Part shown: in pieces, positions 37,171-49,110 of the stretch | Position numbering within the stretch: position 1 is the first letter of the stretch | How the letters are laid out: every line of letters begins with the position of its first letter | From: Laguncularia racemosa | Lineage: Eukaryota; Streptophyta; Magnoliopsida; Myrtales; Combretaceae | Direction: 5' to 3' | Length of the DNA stretch: 64,000 bases | NCBI GenBank assembly: GCA_037954665.1 | Contig: JBBMOL010000149.1 | Span: 868,001 to 932,000 of the forward strand | Notes under the pieces: generated by a model | What the model was told of the DNA's origin: nothing | Seen by the model: the letters and a program-made list of their open reading frames with translations, nothing else | Database searches by the model: none | Position numbers and translations under genes: made by a program

Positions 37171-38775
37171 GCTAAAAATGTGATGAAGACTAATCGATTA
37201 AGGGTAGTGAAGGAGTTTACTAAAGTATTCCTAGATAACTTGCCAAGTTTACCCCCAGCAAAGGAGATTGAATTTAGCATTGATGTAGTGCCTAGTATGG
37301 CTCCCATATCAAAAGCCCCATACTATATGGCACCTATAGAACAGAAAGAATTGAAGAATTAAATACAAGAATTGTTGGACAAGAAGTTCATTAGATCGAG
37401 TGTCTTACTTTAGGGTGCACCTGTACTATTTGTAAAGAAGAAAGGCAATAGTATGCAGTTATGCATATATTATCAAGAGTTGATTAGAGTTACCATTAAA
37501 AATAAGTACTTTCTCTAAAGGATTGATGACCTATTTGATCAATTGTAAGGGGCTCAAGTTTTCTCAAAAATAGACTTGAGATTTGAATATCATCAATTGA
37601 GAATCAAGGAGGAAGACATCTAGAAGACCACATTCAGAACTAGATACAGGCATTATGTGTTCTAAGTAATGCCATTTAGACTCACGAATGCACTAGCAGC
37701 TTTCATGGACCTAATGAGTCGAGTATTTTGGGAGTATTTGGATAAATTCGTCATTGTGTTTATAGATGACATTCTAATATACTCCATAAGTGAAGAGGAT
37801 CATGAATAGCATTTAAGGATGGCGTTGAGCGAATTATAAGTAGAGAAGTTGTATGCTAAATTTAAGAAGTACAAATGTTGGCTGAAGCAGGTAATATTTT
37901 TTAAACATATGATTAGTAAGGAAGTTAGTTGTAGATCCTAAGAAGATAAGGACTGTGAATGAATGGCCTAGATTGGAGACGGTAACAAAAATAAAAAGTT
38001 TCTTGAAGCTAGTTAGATATTACAAAAGGTTTGTAAAAGGATTCTCCAAGTTAGCAACTCCTCTAACTAGATTAACTCAAAAATGGGTGAAATTTGAATG
38101 GGATGATAGTTGTGAAGCAAGCTTCGTAGTGTTGAAGGAGAGATTGATCTATACACCAATGCTTGCTTTACCTATCAATAGTTAAGAATTTGTGGAGTAT
38201 AGTGATGTGTCTATCCAAGGGCTCGGGTGTGTATTGATGCAAAATGAGAGGGTGATAGCATATGCAACTAGGAAATTGAAGCCTTATAAGAACTACGTGA
38301 CACATGATTTGGAGTTAGTAGCTGTAATTTTTGCACTCAAATTATGGAGGCACTATTTATATAGGGTGAAGTGTAGAGTATTCACATATTACAATAGCCT
38401 TAAGTACCTCTTTACCTAGAAGGAGTTAAATACGAGGCAAATATGCTGGCTATAACAAATAAAAGATTATGATTTAGAGATTCAATATGATCCGAGGCAG
38501 GCGAACGTAATTGCTGATGCACTTAGTAGAAAAAGACATGGAAATTTGGCAATTTTAATCACAACTCAGATTACAATATTAGAGGATATACAGAAATTAG
38601 ATCTAGAGATTGTGACTCAGGAGATTAGAGCTAGACTCACTAGCTTACACATACAGCCCACACTAATAGATAGGATCAAAGTTACACAAAATGATGTAGG
38701 GATACAGGAGATTAAGAAAATAATGGGGGATAAAAAAAAGCAATGGAATTTATTGAAGATGAAGAGAGATTGTTA
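37171..38775 (+). pseudogene. Chromovirus RT and RNase H, tandem unit 2
   Basis: Same landmarks as unit 1: 'DNLPSLPPAKEIEFSIDVVP', 'VIVFIDDILIYS', 'FVKGFSKLATPLTRLTQKWV', 'YSDVSIQGLGCVLMQNERVI', 'LELVAVIFALKLWRHYLY'. It shares most premature stops with units 1 and 3, plus its own frameshift near 37920 where two bases are missing. The RNase H Asp is again lost (TYYNSLKYLF). Sequence is closer to unit 3 than to unit 1. Not functional. Confidence 0.9.
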
Positions 38776-40095
38776 AGGTATGGTCATAGGCTATGAGTCC
38801 TAAAGATAGATAAAATAAAGAATGAGATACTTAAGGGGGCACATTATTCTAGGTGCTTTATTCACCTTAGGAGTACCAAAATGTATAAGGATTTAAAGTG
38901 CCATTACTAGTGGAAGAACATCAAGAGGGAAATTGTAGACTATGTATTGAAGTGCTTGACATGCCAACAAATAAAAATAGAACATCAGAGATCTATTGGT
39001 ATGTTACAACCTCTACCAATATCAGAGTGGAAATGTGAGCATGTGATCGTAGACTTCGTCACAGCATTACTTAAACCTGTAACTAAGTTAGACATTGTAT
39101 GGGTGATTATGGACTGTCTCACAAAATCTACTCATTTTATACCTATAGGCACTGGGTATAAGCCTGAGAAGTTGGCATAAATTTATATCAAAGAGAATGT
39201 GAGGTTACACGGAGTACTAGTCTCAATAGCATCAGATAAAGATACTAGATTTATGGAGGGATTCTAGAACAGTTTGCACAAGGCTTTGGGAACAAAATTA
39301 CAATTCAATGTGGCTTTTCACCCACAAATGGATGGCTAGTTAAAGCGAATTATTTAGATATTGGAGAACATCTTGAGGGTTTGTACATTTGACCTTAGTG
39401 GAAATTAGGATGAACACTTACCCTTAATAGAGTTTACCTATAACAACAGTTATCAAGCTACCATTCAAATGGCATTGTATGAAGCATTATATGGGAGAAA
39501 GTACCGATCACCTTTGCATTGGGATGAGATGGGTGAGAAACAAGTATTGGGAACTAATCTAGTACAAGATGTAGTGGACAAAGTCAAGTTCATTAGGCAA
39601 AGGATGCAATCAGCCTAAAGCCATCAAAAGTCTTATGCAAATAAGAGAAGACACCCATTGAAGCTCCAAGTAGGAGACCATGTTTTGTCGAAGGTCTCAC
39701 CTACAAAAGGAGTGGTAAATTTTGGACTAAGAGGAAAATTGAATCCCAAATATGTGAGACCCTTTGAAGTCCTAGAAAGAATTTGATCGGTAGCATACAA
39801 ATTGGCATTACCACTAAATCTAGCTGGGGTACATAATGTATTCCACATTTCCATGCTAAAGAAATAGGTACTCAACTCAAACTAGATCACTACACTGAAA
39901 CCTTTGCAAGTGTAGTTAAACCACATGATAGTGGAAATACCTATCAGAATCATGGACACTATGGAGCAAATTTTGAGAAGATGGGTTATCAAATATGTTA
40001 AGGTACAATGGAGCAACTAAAGAGAGAGAGAGGCAACCGGGGAGTTGGAAGAAGAGATGAAATGGAAATATCTAGAACTCTTCCACGATCGAATT
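38776..40095 (+). pseudogene. Chromovirus integrase and chromodomain, tandem unit 2
   Basis: 'LKCLTCQQIKIEHQRSIGML' (zinc-binding CxxC) and 'EWKCEHVIVDFVTALLKPVT' lie in a 77-codon open part (38947-39180). Then 'SIASDKDTRFMEGF'; the Glu of the D,D-35-E triad is replaced ('QMDG' stop 'LKRII'). 'VGDHVLSKVSPTKGVVNFGL', 'AGVHNVFHISMLKK', and a chromodomain tail ending 'ELEEEMKWKYLELFHDRI' just before the polypurine tract. Numerous stops; dead. Confidence 0.85.
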
Positions 40096-40106
40096 AGGGG
40101 GGAGAA
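40096..40106 (+). other. Polypurine tract (unit 2)
   Basis: AGGGGGGAGAA directly before the TG of the LTR, the expected second-strand primer of an LTR retrotransposon. Confidence 0.85.
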
Positions 40107-42080
40107 TGTAAATACTCGATTCAACAATTATTATTTATATAAATATATGCATAGGTAATTACATTTTATTAAAAAATCTTAGCTAAGATTAAGATAGTAA
40201 TTAACTTAAAGAAATTGGGACAATTTAGTAATTTTAACCATGAGTTATAAATAATACAATATACCACATTTTGACCCTTTTCCCTCATTTGTGCTGTCTA
40301 GAACCCTAAACACTCTTTTTGGAGACCTAAGAGAGAAGAAGACAACCACATTCCGCAATTCACTTATTGTTTCAAGGATAGTAAACAAATCAACGCCAAT
40401 TGATTGTCACTAATGCATATATAGTAGGAATTAGTAATTAACCCTTTAGAATTCCTAGTAAAACGAATTGTGTAAGGAAAGGCTCGGGATCGAAATTCGA
40501 GCATTAAAACAATTCAAACCAGTAAGTTGTTAAACTAACCTTAATTAGTATTTTTTGTGAAAATAATGCACAATTATGTTTAGAAATGTTGGATTTGAGT
40601 TACGGTTACAAAGATTTAGGATTTTACGAATTGGGAAAGGGAATATGTAATGAATAGTGACCTCTACGACTAGGTACACACTTGTGTATCCACCTGTGCT
40701 AGAATGCAACTGTGTACGAAAAGGTATACAGTTTCCAACATGCCTGTGTACTTGGGCATGTCAAATTGCAAAAACTTACAAAAAGGTGCATGGCCTTTAG
40801 TACGACCATATACTGCCTCGTGTCCCTTTACACGACTTCCTACATAACTACGTTGAGTCAAAACACTTCCCATTTAATTTTACTTCATTGAAATGAAATC
40901 TTAGAATATGCAATTAGGAATGTGTATTGGTTTGGAGGATTTGTGAGACTGTAAAGTTGTAAGGAATTAGTTGTTAGACATTAAGGTATGTGTGTGCCAT
41001 GTTTGTTACTTGTGTTTATTAAGTTAGAAATTGTGTGTAGAGTAAATATTATTGTAAAAGAACTTAATTGATTGCACATGCGATTGTGATTGGTTGGGTC
41101 CAAGAAACAGAGTGTAGGTTGATGTCCTCGAGGTGGCACTTCGATGATTAGTATGTGACATTATCCCTAGTAAAGTCGTATACCGAAATGATCTAGGTAG
41201 AATGTGGAATGACTCATGTATGTTATGTGGAAGGATGTTGTGTATGCTGTAGAAGGATGTTGTGAAAGGACTCATAGACTTGTGGATAGTAGGGAATATC
41301 CATTGTCATATATGTATTATTATTATGTATGGAATAGACTCATGAACAAATGAGAGTACCCTTTGTCGTATATATACATATTTATAAATATTTGTTTGTG
41401 GAAAGATTGTATGGTGTTTAGAATTTTGTGATTGTATATTGGTTCAAGTATTGTGAAAAGATGATGAATTGTGTAAGAATAATAATGTTACATCATGTAT
41501 GTGATGATGTGTCTAGTATGGCATGCGTATTTGTGTGTAGGTATGCATTGTATTGGGCATTAGCTTACCCCATGTGGAAACTTTTTTTAGTTGCAGGTAT
41601 TACTGGGGAAGTGGTAGGGCATGATGAGACCATTGTGGAGACAAACCAAAATACTAAGGAGAACATAGAATATGTCTACTATGATAAGTAGTGGATAGAT
41701 GAAGAGAAGGATGGATAATTGTTGAATTTATTTACTGAATTTAAGACTATTGCAAAATTTAAATTGTTGAAAGCTTCCATTGTATTAAATTGAGAAAATT
41801 GAATATGAATTATGTATTGAGGACATATGTTCCTTCAAATTCTATTGTAGTAATTAAGTTAATGAATGCTACCACTATAATAATTTGAGGAGACTCTTTG
41901 CGATGTATGTATGAGGATACATATTCTTTCTAACCTTTTGTATGTAGAAGATGATTTTATTTTTCTTTATGGAGATCTAAATGTAAAGGTTGAAGAATTA
42001 TAGTGTCTAGGCCTTTGTGTGTCTTCATCTAGTTAGGATACGTGGTAGGTTGTACTCATTTCGGATTTCGGGGTGTTACA
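40107..42080 (+). mobile_element. Chromovirus 3' LTR, tandem unit 2 (1974 bp)
   Basis: Starts 'tgtaaatactcg', ends 'ggggtgttaca'. Equal in length to the unit 1 LTR; differences cluster in the first 290 bases (for example around 40370-40380) and are almost absent afterwards. Confidence 0.9.
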
Positions 42081-44650
42081 ATAATAAAATTTATAAATTT
42101 ATAGTTTATATATGAAACATTACTCATATGCCTATACATAATGAGAAATATTATAAATGTATATATGCTCCAAAAGTTTAAAAGTAATTACATTATAATA
42201 TATAGTTTCGTAAATACTTGTCTTGTATAATTCCATAATCATGTTACCTTTTCATCATTAAGTTTCCTAAAATTGCTATTGAAAACTACCATTTGTATAA
42301 TTTATGTGGGTATCATTTTTCTGGCGAAACTCGCAAAAATGCGGATTAGGTTGACTAGCCTGCCTAGCTCGCCCCACATTCCCGACTCTATATATATATT
42401 CAAGTAGAGATTGATTTGCTCAATTTAAAAATCATAAAATTACCGAAATTCATTTCATCACATCATTGGTGTTAAAATCTAAATCAAGGAGCATATTACT
42501 TAACCTTTTAAAACAAGTTTCTTCCACTTATGTGTCCATATATCATAAATGAGAAATTGAAATGCCTAAAATGACATGCTAACTCTTATCAAGAAAATTC
42601 ACCAAAAAGTTGCACTCATATATCCATCCCAGTAAAAGAAAAGGGCTTGGCCCAAAATCCCATCCACGGTTCCTGGATTTTTATGTGCATTTTTTTTTAC
42701 CAATATACTAATCGGCTAGAAAAGGGCAAAAAGCATAAACATTCATGTAACAAAGGCATAACGATTTTTCTGTCAACAACTTTAGGCCATGTTAAACAAT
42801 TGAAGTAAATTGACTTATCCAACCATAAACTTTTCACAAAATAATTTGTATTGTTTTGTGAAGGCACCGACCATTATAGTAGATAACCAAAATCCAATCA
42901 CAAAATAAAATAACTCTACTTTATAAAAGTTTGTATGGTGTTTCGATGGTAAGACATTGTTTGATAGTCATATCTTCGGTTAATACTAATATTTAAATAT
43001 CTAATTTATACACAGAATTCGCGCGTGGTTGACTTGTTGGTGTTGTTAATACTGAAGTCTTCTAATCAACCCTTCGATTATTCTTCAATTTCTATGAAGT
43101 AACATGATCATGACTAAACCATAACTAGGCTATTATAAAATCAAAAGTAAGTTTGAACTTAACAAAAAATTAATAGATTATGACTTTGAAAATAATGCAC
43201 CATTACACAAGTGAAGATACAAACAAAGATAGTTTTTCCAATTTACCAATTAAATTGATTTAAGGAAAGAAAAAAAATAAAATAAAATAGAAAAACTTTT
43301 CTACATACTCCTGATAAATTTTACATGGATGACACAATATACAACCTTTGTTAAGTGCCTATGTTATCATAATTTTGTTAGGCATGTAAGGAATTCAATC
43401 AACTGTTATCCATAAATATCATTACTGCTTCATATCAACACACAAAGAATCGTGAATGAGTTTGACGAAATATATTAACATGATCATTACTGATAATTTA
43501 CGAAAGGTTTATTATGTGAATACATCTTATTTGATTGAACAAAACGAGTGTTGTCAAAGTTCAAAATCTTAAAATGAGAAAACCCAATTGACTGAAAAAA
43601 AAAAAAGAAATATAATTTACTTGGAATCACTAGTTGTTGTTAGCAATAGGATGAAGAGAATGGTGTTGATAAAATTTTTTAGCAACCAGCAAGAGGAAGA
43701 TGATGAAGATTGAAGCTCACATGTTCTCCTCTCTAATCCGTTCTATGATAAAAACAAGAGAAGATTATATTAGCGGTTAAAAATAAGAGAAAGAGTAAAG
43801 TGGGATTTATGAATTTTTTTTTTTTTTTCGGTGGAAAGATAGCCCGCCTTATTTAATTATTTATTTATTTTGCCAAAACTTTGGCCCACTATCCGACAAG
43901 GCTCTTCTCTCTTTAATTTTAACTCGACGAAACATAGCCATTCTCGGCAACATTATTTCGTGAACAGATATTTGTCTCGTAGAGACAAAGGATCCGAACC
44001 GGTCTGGTGGTTCATGAATCGTGAATTGGCTCATGGGAGTCTGTTTTACTGAGCATGAAATCTGTCAATCCGGCCCGACGTGATACAGTGGATTGGGGTT
44101 CCTTGCACACACAAAAGAAAAAAAAAGAAAAAAGAATAAAACCCACATGCAATGTAGGTTTTTGGCAAAAAGTAAAAAAGAAAAAGAAAAAATTGAAGAA
44201 GTCAAATGGATTCATAGTCTGAAAGGAAGAAAGAAAGAATAAAAAATGAGAAAATAAGGAAGATAAATGACTACAAATAAAGAAAAAAAGAATAAAACAG
44301 CAAAAGAAGAAAGACAAGGAAAAGGTTGAGCAGAATTTGAAAAGTAGTGGAGTGGAGAAAAAAAATTATTTAGTAGGGTACTACTGTTTTGAAACGTGAA
44401 GTAGGATTGCAAGTTAAAAAGAAATTGGGTACTGTTTCGAATACAAGTATAAGGCAACAAATAATAGGATTGCGGGTATAGGCACACATATAAAGATTTT
44501 TCAAAGTTAAGCTCTAATGTTGGCTTCAAAACAAAATGGACAGCGTGCAGAAATTTATAAACAATAGGTTTGTAGGCATAAGAATTTTGCGTGGAAATTT
44601 TTTAATTTGAACATTGCAAGACAAAATAAAATTTGAAATATTGTGAGATG
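42081..44650. other. Downstream flank included in tandem unit 2
   Basis: Repeats 34490-37170 with a deletion at 43018 (about 190 bases) and an insertion near 44128-44190. Only three substitutions were noticed in the first 930 bases, more after the deletion. No gene. Confidence 0.7.
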
Positions 44651-46567
44651 GCTAAAAATGTGATGAAGACTAATCGATTAAGGGTAGTGAAGGAGTTTAC
44701 TAAAGTATTCCTAGATGACTTGCCAAGTTTACCCCCTGCAAAGGAGATTGAATTTAGCATTGATGTAGTGCCTAGTATGGCTCCCATATCAAAAGCCCCA
44801 TACTATATGGCACCTATAGAACCGAAAGAATTGAAGAATTAAATACAAGAATTGTTGGACAAGAAATTCATTAGATCAAGTGTCTTACTTTAGGGTGCAC
44901 CTGTACTATTTGTAAAGAAGAAAGGCAATAGTATGCAGTTATGCATAGATTATCAGGAGTTGATTAGAGTTACCATTAAAAATAAGTACTTTCTCTAAAG
45001 GATTAATGACCTATTTGATCAATTGTAAGGGGCTCAAGTTTTCTCAAAAATAGACTTGAGATCCGAATATCATCAATTGAGAATGAAGGAGGAAAACATC
45101 TAGAAGACCACATTCAGAACTAGATACAGGCATTATGAGTTCTAAGTAATGCCATTTAGACTCACAAATACACTAGCAGCTTTCATAGACCTAATGAGTC
45201 AAGTATTTAGGGAGTATTTGGATAAATTCATCATTGTGTTTATAGATGACATTCTAATATACTCCATAAGTGAAGAGGATCATGAATAGCATTTAAGGAT
45301 GGTGTTGACCGAATTATAAGTAGATAAGTTGTATGCCAAATTTAAGAAGTGCGAATTTTGGCTGAAGCAGGTAATATTTTTTAGATATATGATTAGTAGG
45401 GACGGGTTAGTTGTAGATCCTAAGAAGATAAGGACTATGAATGAATGTCCTAGATTGAAGATGGTAACAAAAATCAAAAGTTTCTTAGAGCTAGTTAGAT
45501 ATTACAAAAGGTTTGTAAAAGGATTCTCTAAGTTAGCAACTCCTTTGACTAGATTAACTCAAAAATGGGTGAAATTTGAATGGGACGATAGTTGTGAAGC
45601 AAGCTTCACAGTGTTGAAGGAGAGATTGATTTATACACCAATGCTTGCTTTACCTATCAATGGTTAAGAATTTGTGGAGTATAGTGATGTGTCTATCCAA
45701 GGGCTCGGGTGTGTATTGATGTAAAATGAGAGGGTGATAGCATATGCAACTAGGCAATTGAAGCCTTATATGAACTACGCAACACATGATTTGTAGTTAG
45801 TAGCTGTAATTTTTGCACTCAAATTATGGAGGCACTATTTATATGGGGAGAAGTGTAGAGTATTCACATATTACAATAGCCTTAAGTACCTCTTTACCTA
45901 GAAGGAGTTAAATACGAGGCAAAGATGCCGGCTATAACAAATAAAAGATTATGATTTAGAGATTCAATATCATCCAGGGCAGGTGAATGTGACTGCTGAT
46001 GCACTTAGTAGAAAAAGACATGGAAATTTGGCAATTTTAATCACAACTCATATTACAATATTAGAGGATATATAGAAATTAGATCTAGAGATTGTGACTT
46101 AGGAGATTAGAGCTAGACTCACTAGCTTACACATATAGCCCACACTAATAGATAGGATCAAAGTTACACAAAATGATGTAGGGATATAGGAGATTAAGAA
46201 AAGAATGGGGGATAAAAAAAGCAATGGAATTTATTGAAGATGAAGAGAGAGTGTTAAGGTATGGTCATAGGCTAGGAGTCCTAAAGATAGATAAAATAAA
46301 GAATGAGATACTTAAGGGGGCACATTATTCTAGGTACTTTATTCACTTTAGGAGTACCAAAATGTATAAGGATTTAAAGTGCCATTACTAGTGGAAGAAC
46401 ATGAAGAGAGAAATTGTAGATTATGTATTGAAGTGCTTGACATGCCAACAAATAAAAATAGAACATCAGAGATCTGCTAGTATGTTACAACCTCTACCAA
46501 TATCAGAGTGGAAATGTGAGCATGTGATTGTAGACTTCATCACAGCATTACTTAGACTTGTAACTAA
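44651..46567 (+). pseudogene. Chromovirus RT, RNase H and partial integrase, unit 3
   Basis: A 112-codon open part (45329-45667) reads 'YAKFKKCEFWLKQVIFFRYM' to 'LIYTPMLALPING'. The RT box is 'IIVFIDDILIYS'. RNase H and the integrase start ('VLKCLTCQQIKIEHQRSASM', 'CEHVIVDFITALLRLVTK') follow, with extra stops not present in unit 2. It ends abruptly at the deletion joint. Confidence 0.88.
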
Positions 46568-46626
46568 GTAAAATTTTTTAATTTGAACATTGCAAGACAA
46601 GATAAAATTTGAAATATTCTGAGAAG
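44651..46626 (+). repeat. Tandem unit 3, truncated, about 1976 bp
   Basis: Contains RT, RNase H and the start of integrase, then jumps at 46568-46571 from integrase sequence ('gtaactaag') to the last 55 bases of the flank ('aaattttttaatttgaacattgc...gagaag'). The missing middle equals about 5.5 kb of unit 2 (about 39089 to 44594), and 7480 minus 5505 gives the observed length. Confidence 0.85.
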
Positions 46627-46889
46627 GTTGTATATATTCATACCTCTACATTCATTTGATTCTCAATGAAAAAAAAAAAAACTACTCAATCTCTAATGCA
46701 TTTAGTATTTTTTATGCTATCATCTGCCCAACTCTTCAATTTATTTATCTTATAAGTATTTCTATTATTTAGATTATTTTTGCTGCATATATTTAAGTGT
46801 CTTCCATTGAATATATATTCTAGTTATTAGATCATCAAGTTATGGTTTTTCCATATCAATATTTTCTTTTTACATTAAGTTAAAAATGA
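46627..46889. other. Spacer between unit 3 and the hAT remnant
   Basis: AT-rich, with a poly-A run at about 46669-46680. Probably the original host sequence downstream of the duplicated flank. Confidence 0.5.
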
Positions 46890-49110
46890 CAAGTTTCTTT
46901 CGTGATTCATCTTTCAATAAGAAGGGAGGTTATGGAAAAGATGATAAGAAAAAATATGTTCAACATGAGCCTAAGCAATTTTTTTTATGTAGAGGATTAC
47001 AATCTCCATGACTTCACCAATGAGCGGTTAGAAGATTTGATAATGCCACCCCTAGGCTTTGAGCACATGACTCATAGTGGACAAACTTAACTACTACTAT
47101 AAGAAGGTGGTAAAGAGGAGGTGGAAGAAGAAGAGGAAGATAATGTCTAAGAAGTGTCGGAGAAAGAAGTACCGGGCCACATATGTGGCAAATCTAACTC
47201 CATAGGTAAGCCACATGTGCCACTTAAATCTAACATTTTTAGTAAAAATTTTCGCAAATTTGTAGGAGAAAGTGGGAGTATCCATGCGTATTGCAATTAT
47301 TGTCAATCAAGTTACGGTGGAAGAAGGAGAGGGCTATGGGACTTTAAATAGGCACATGCAATCAAAGCACCCTGGAGTTTGGTATAAATAAGCCACAACA
47401 ATAAATATCTTAGTCCAATAGTTCGCAATAAATAGGCTTATTTCAGTATTCTGTTGAGAGGCAAAAAGTTGCCTTAGCAGAATACTTAACCAAATGTCAC
47501 ATATCATGGAGTCACGCATTTTCCACATATCGCTTGGAGTGCGAATGGGAAGCTTTGAATCTAAGCTCACAAAGTTACAACTTGAAAACGATGTAACAAA
47601 CCACTATAAAACTATATCACAATAGTAACCGTGAATTAGCTGCTATATTTAATTCTCTTGACACACAAGTTTCTATTTGCATGAATACATGAACCGATCC
47701 ATAGCAAGATGATTCATACATGAGAATTACATGTCATTAAATAAATGATATATGGCAAGTATAGAAGAGACTAATAGCGCTTAGGATTTTTAATGAACTC
47801 CATTTGGTGGAAAATCTTTTTTATATAATAAGTATTATTTTAAGTGAATGCTTATTTACTAAAAATATTTTTTCAATTGATTTAGACAATATGGCCACTA
47901 ACACTACATCCATTGATAAACTTGAAGCGTTATGTTAACCCACACTAGGTGGGACTTTTTTCCACATATAATATGTCTACTATATTTTAAATCTTTGTGT
48001 TAGAGATGGTAAAAATTATTTAGATTTTAATATGGTCCCTATAAGATAAATAGTTAGCTTTTTTAATTGACCATCCATGTATAAATAAGATATGGAAGAA
48101 ATTTTGTATTAATAATGGAATACAACCTAAAAAATTTAGAAAAGACATTAAGCATAAGTGGAATTCCACTTATCAACTTTTGGAAAGCACAATTCCTTAT
48201 AAAGAAGTGTTTTGTTCTTTCGCTATGATAAATGTCATAGACATTCCATTGCACCCCAACAATTGCGATGTATGTAGTAAAATGTTAAATGTGCTAAGTG
48301 TTTTCCATGAGTATATTCTAACATTTTCTTAAGTGCACCAACTTAGTATTGACTTTTTTCTAATGAATGTCGTAAATATACTATTAGTACTGCTTGAAAC
48401 CAGAGGCAACCCATTTCTTTAGGTAACTATTAATGAAATGGCTGCAAAGTAGTTGTTATATTACATGCAAATTCTTGCCATTTATCTTGTTGTTTCTATT
48501 TTGGATCTGCATTGTAAGAAAGACATGCTTTTAGAATATCTAAATTTATATTATCAAATTATTGACATATTTTTTGAGATAGAAGAAACCTATGCTGTTA
48601 TTGCGACATAAGAATAACGACAAGTGTAGAAGAAACCTATGCTGTTATTGCGACATAAGAATAACGACAAGTGATCTAAGGAACAGAAGATTTATTTTCT
48701 AACTTTTTTACTGCATTTGGTGGTCAAGTTCCCACAATTTCATCACTGTCCCCAAACTCACATGGTGCCACATATACCGATACCCTCCCTATGCAACAAA
48801 TGATGGTATAAAGGTTGAAACGGCAACGCGCAAGTTTGAGTCAGTACCTGGAACTTGACCACTATTTTAATATGAATTTTGAATTTGGCGACTTCAACAT
48901 CTTAGATTGGTGGAGGAGGCATAGGAAGATTTATTTGATCCTCTCTCAAATAGCTTGCCAAGTTCTTGCTGCTCTTAGATTAATAGTAGCTGTTGAACAA
49001 GCTTTCAACAAAGTGGGCATTATCCTATCATAACGGTAATCAATACTGTAGCCCGTTAATGTTGAGACGCTAACTTGCGTAGAGGATTAATCGAAGGTAA
49101 GGAGAAGAAC
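46890..49110 (+). pseudogene. hAT-family transposase remnant
   Basis: Fragments appear in the order of an Ac-like hAT transposase. A BED-type zinc finger spans about 47276-47350 ('YCNYCQSSY', then in another phase 'GTLNRHMQSKHPGVW'). Then 'VSICMNT', 'DDSYMRITCH', 'KRLIALRIFNELH' (47665-47810) and 'LDNMATNTTSIDKLEAL' (47882-47935, the conserved LDNA-x-x-N part). Next 'ILNLCVRDGKNYL', 'KWNSTYQLLESTIPYKEVF' (48155-48225), 'LAIYLVVSILDLHCKKDMLL', and a C-terminal dimerisation region 'DWWRRHRKIYLILSQIACQV' to 'VAVEQAFNKVG' (48905-49020). Stops and frameshifts throughout. No terminal inverted repeats or 8-bp duplication were found. Confidence 0.85.
48580..48673 (+). repeat. 47-bp tandem duplication
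   Basis: 'tagaagaaacctatgctgtt' ... 'ataacgacaagtg' occurs at 48580-48626 and again, identical, at 48627-48673 within the hAT remnant. Its perfection shows it is recent relative to the decay of the transposase. Confidence 0.95.

Larger units (their letters stand above)
37171..44650 (+). repeat. Tandem unit 2, 7480 bp
   Basis: Same order as unit 1: pol from RT, polypurine tract, 3' LTR, flank. Ends before 'gctaaaaatgtgatgaagac' at 44651. It lacks gag, protease, a 5' LTR and a primer-binding site, so it did not arise by an ordinary insertion. Confidence 0.85.
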
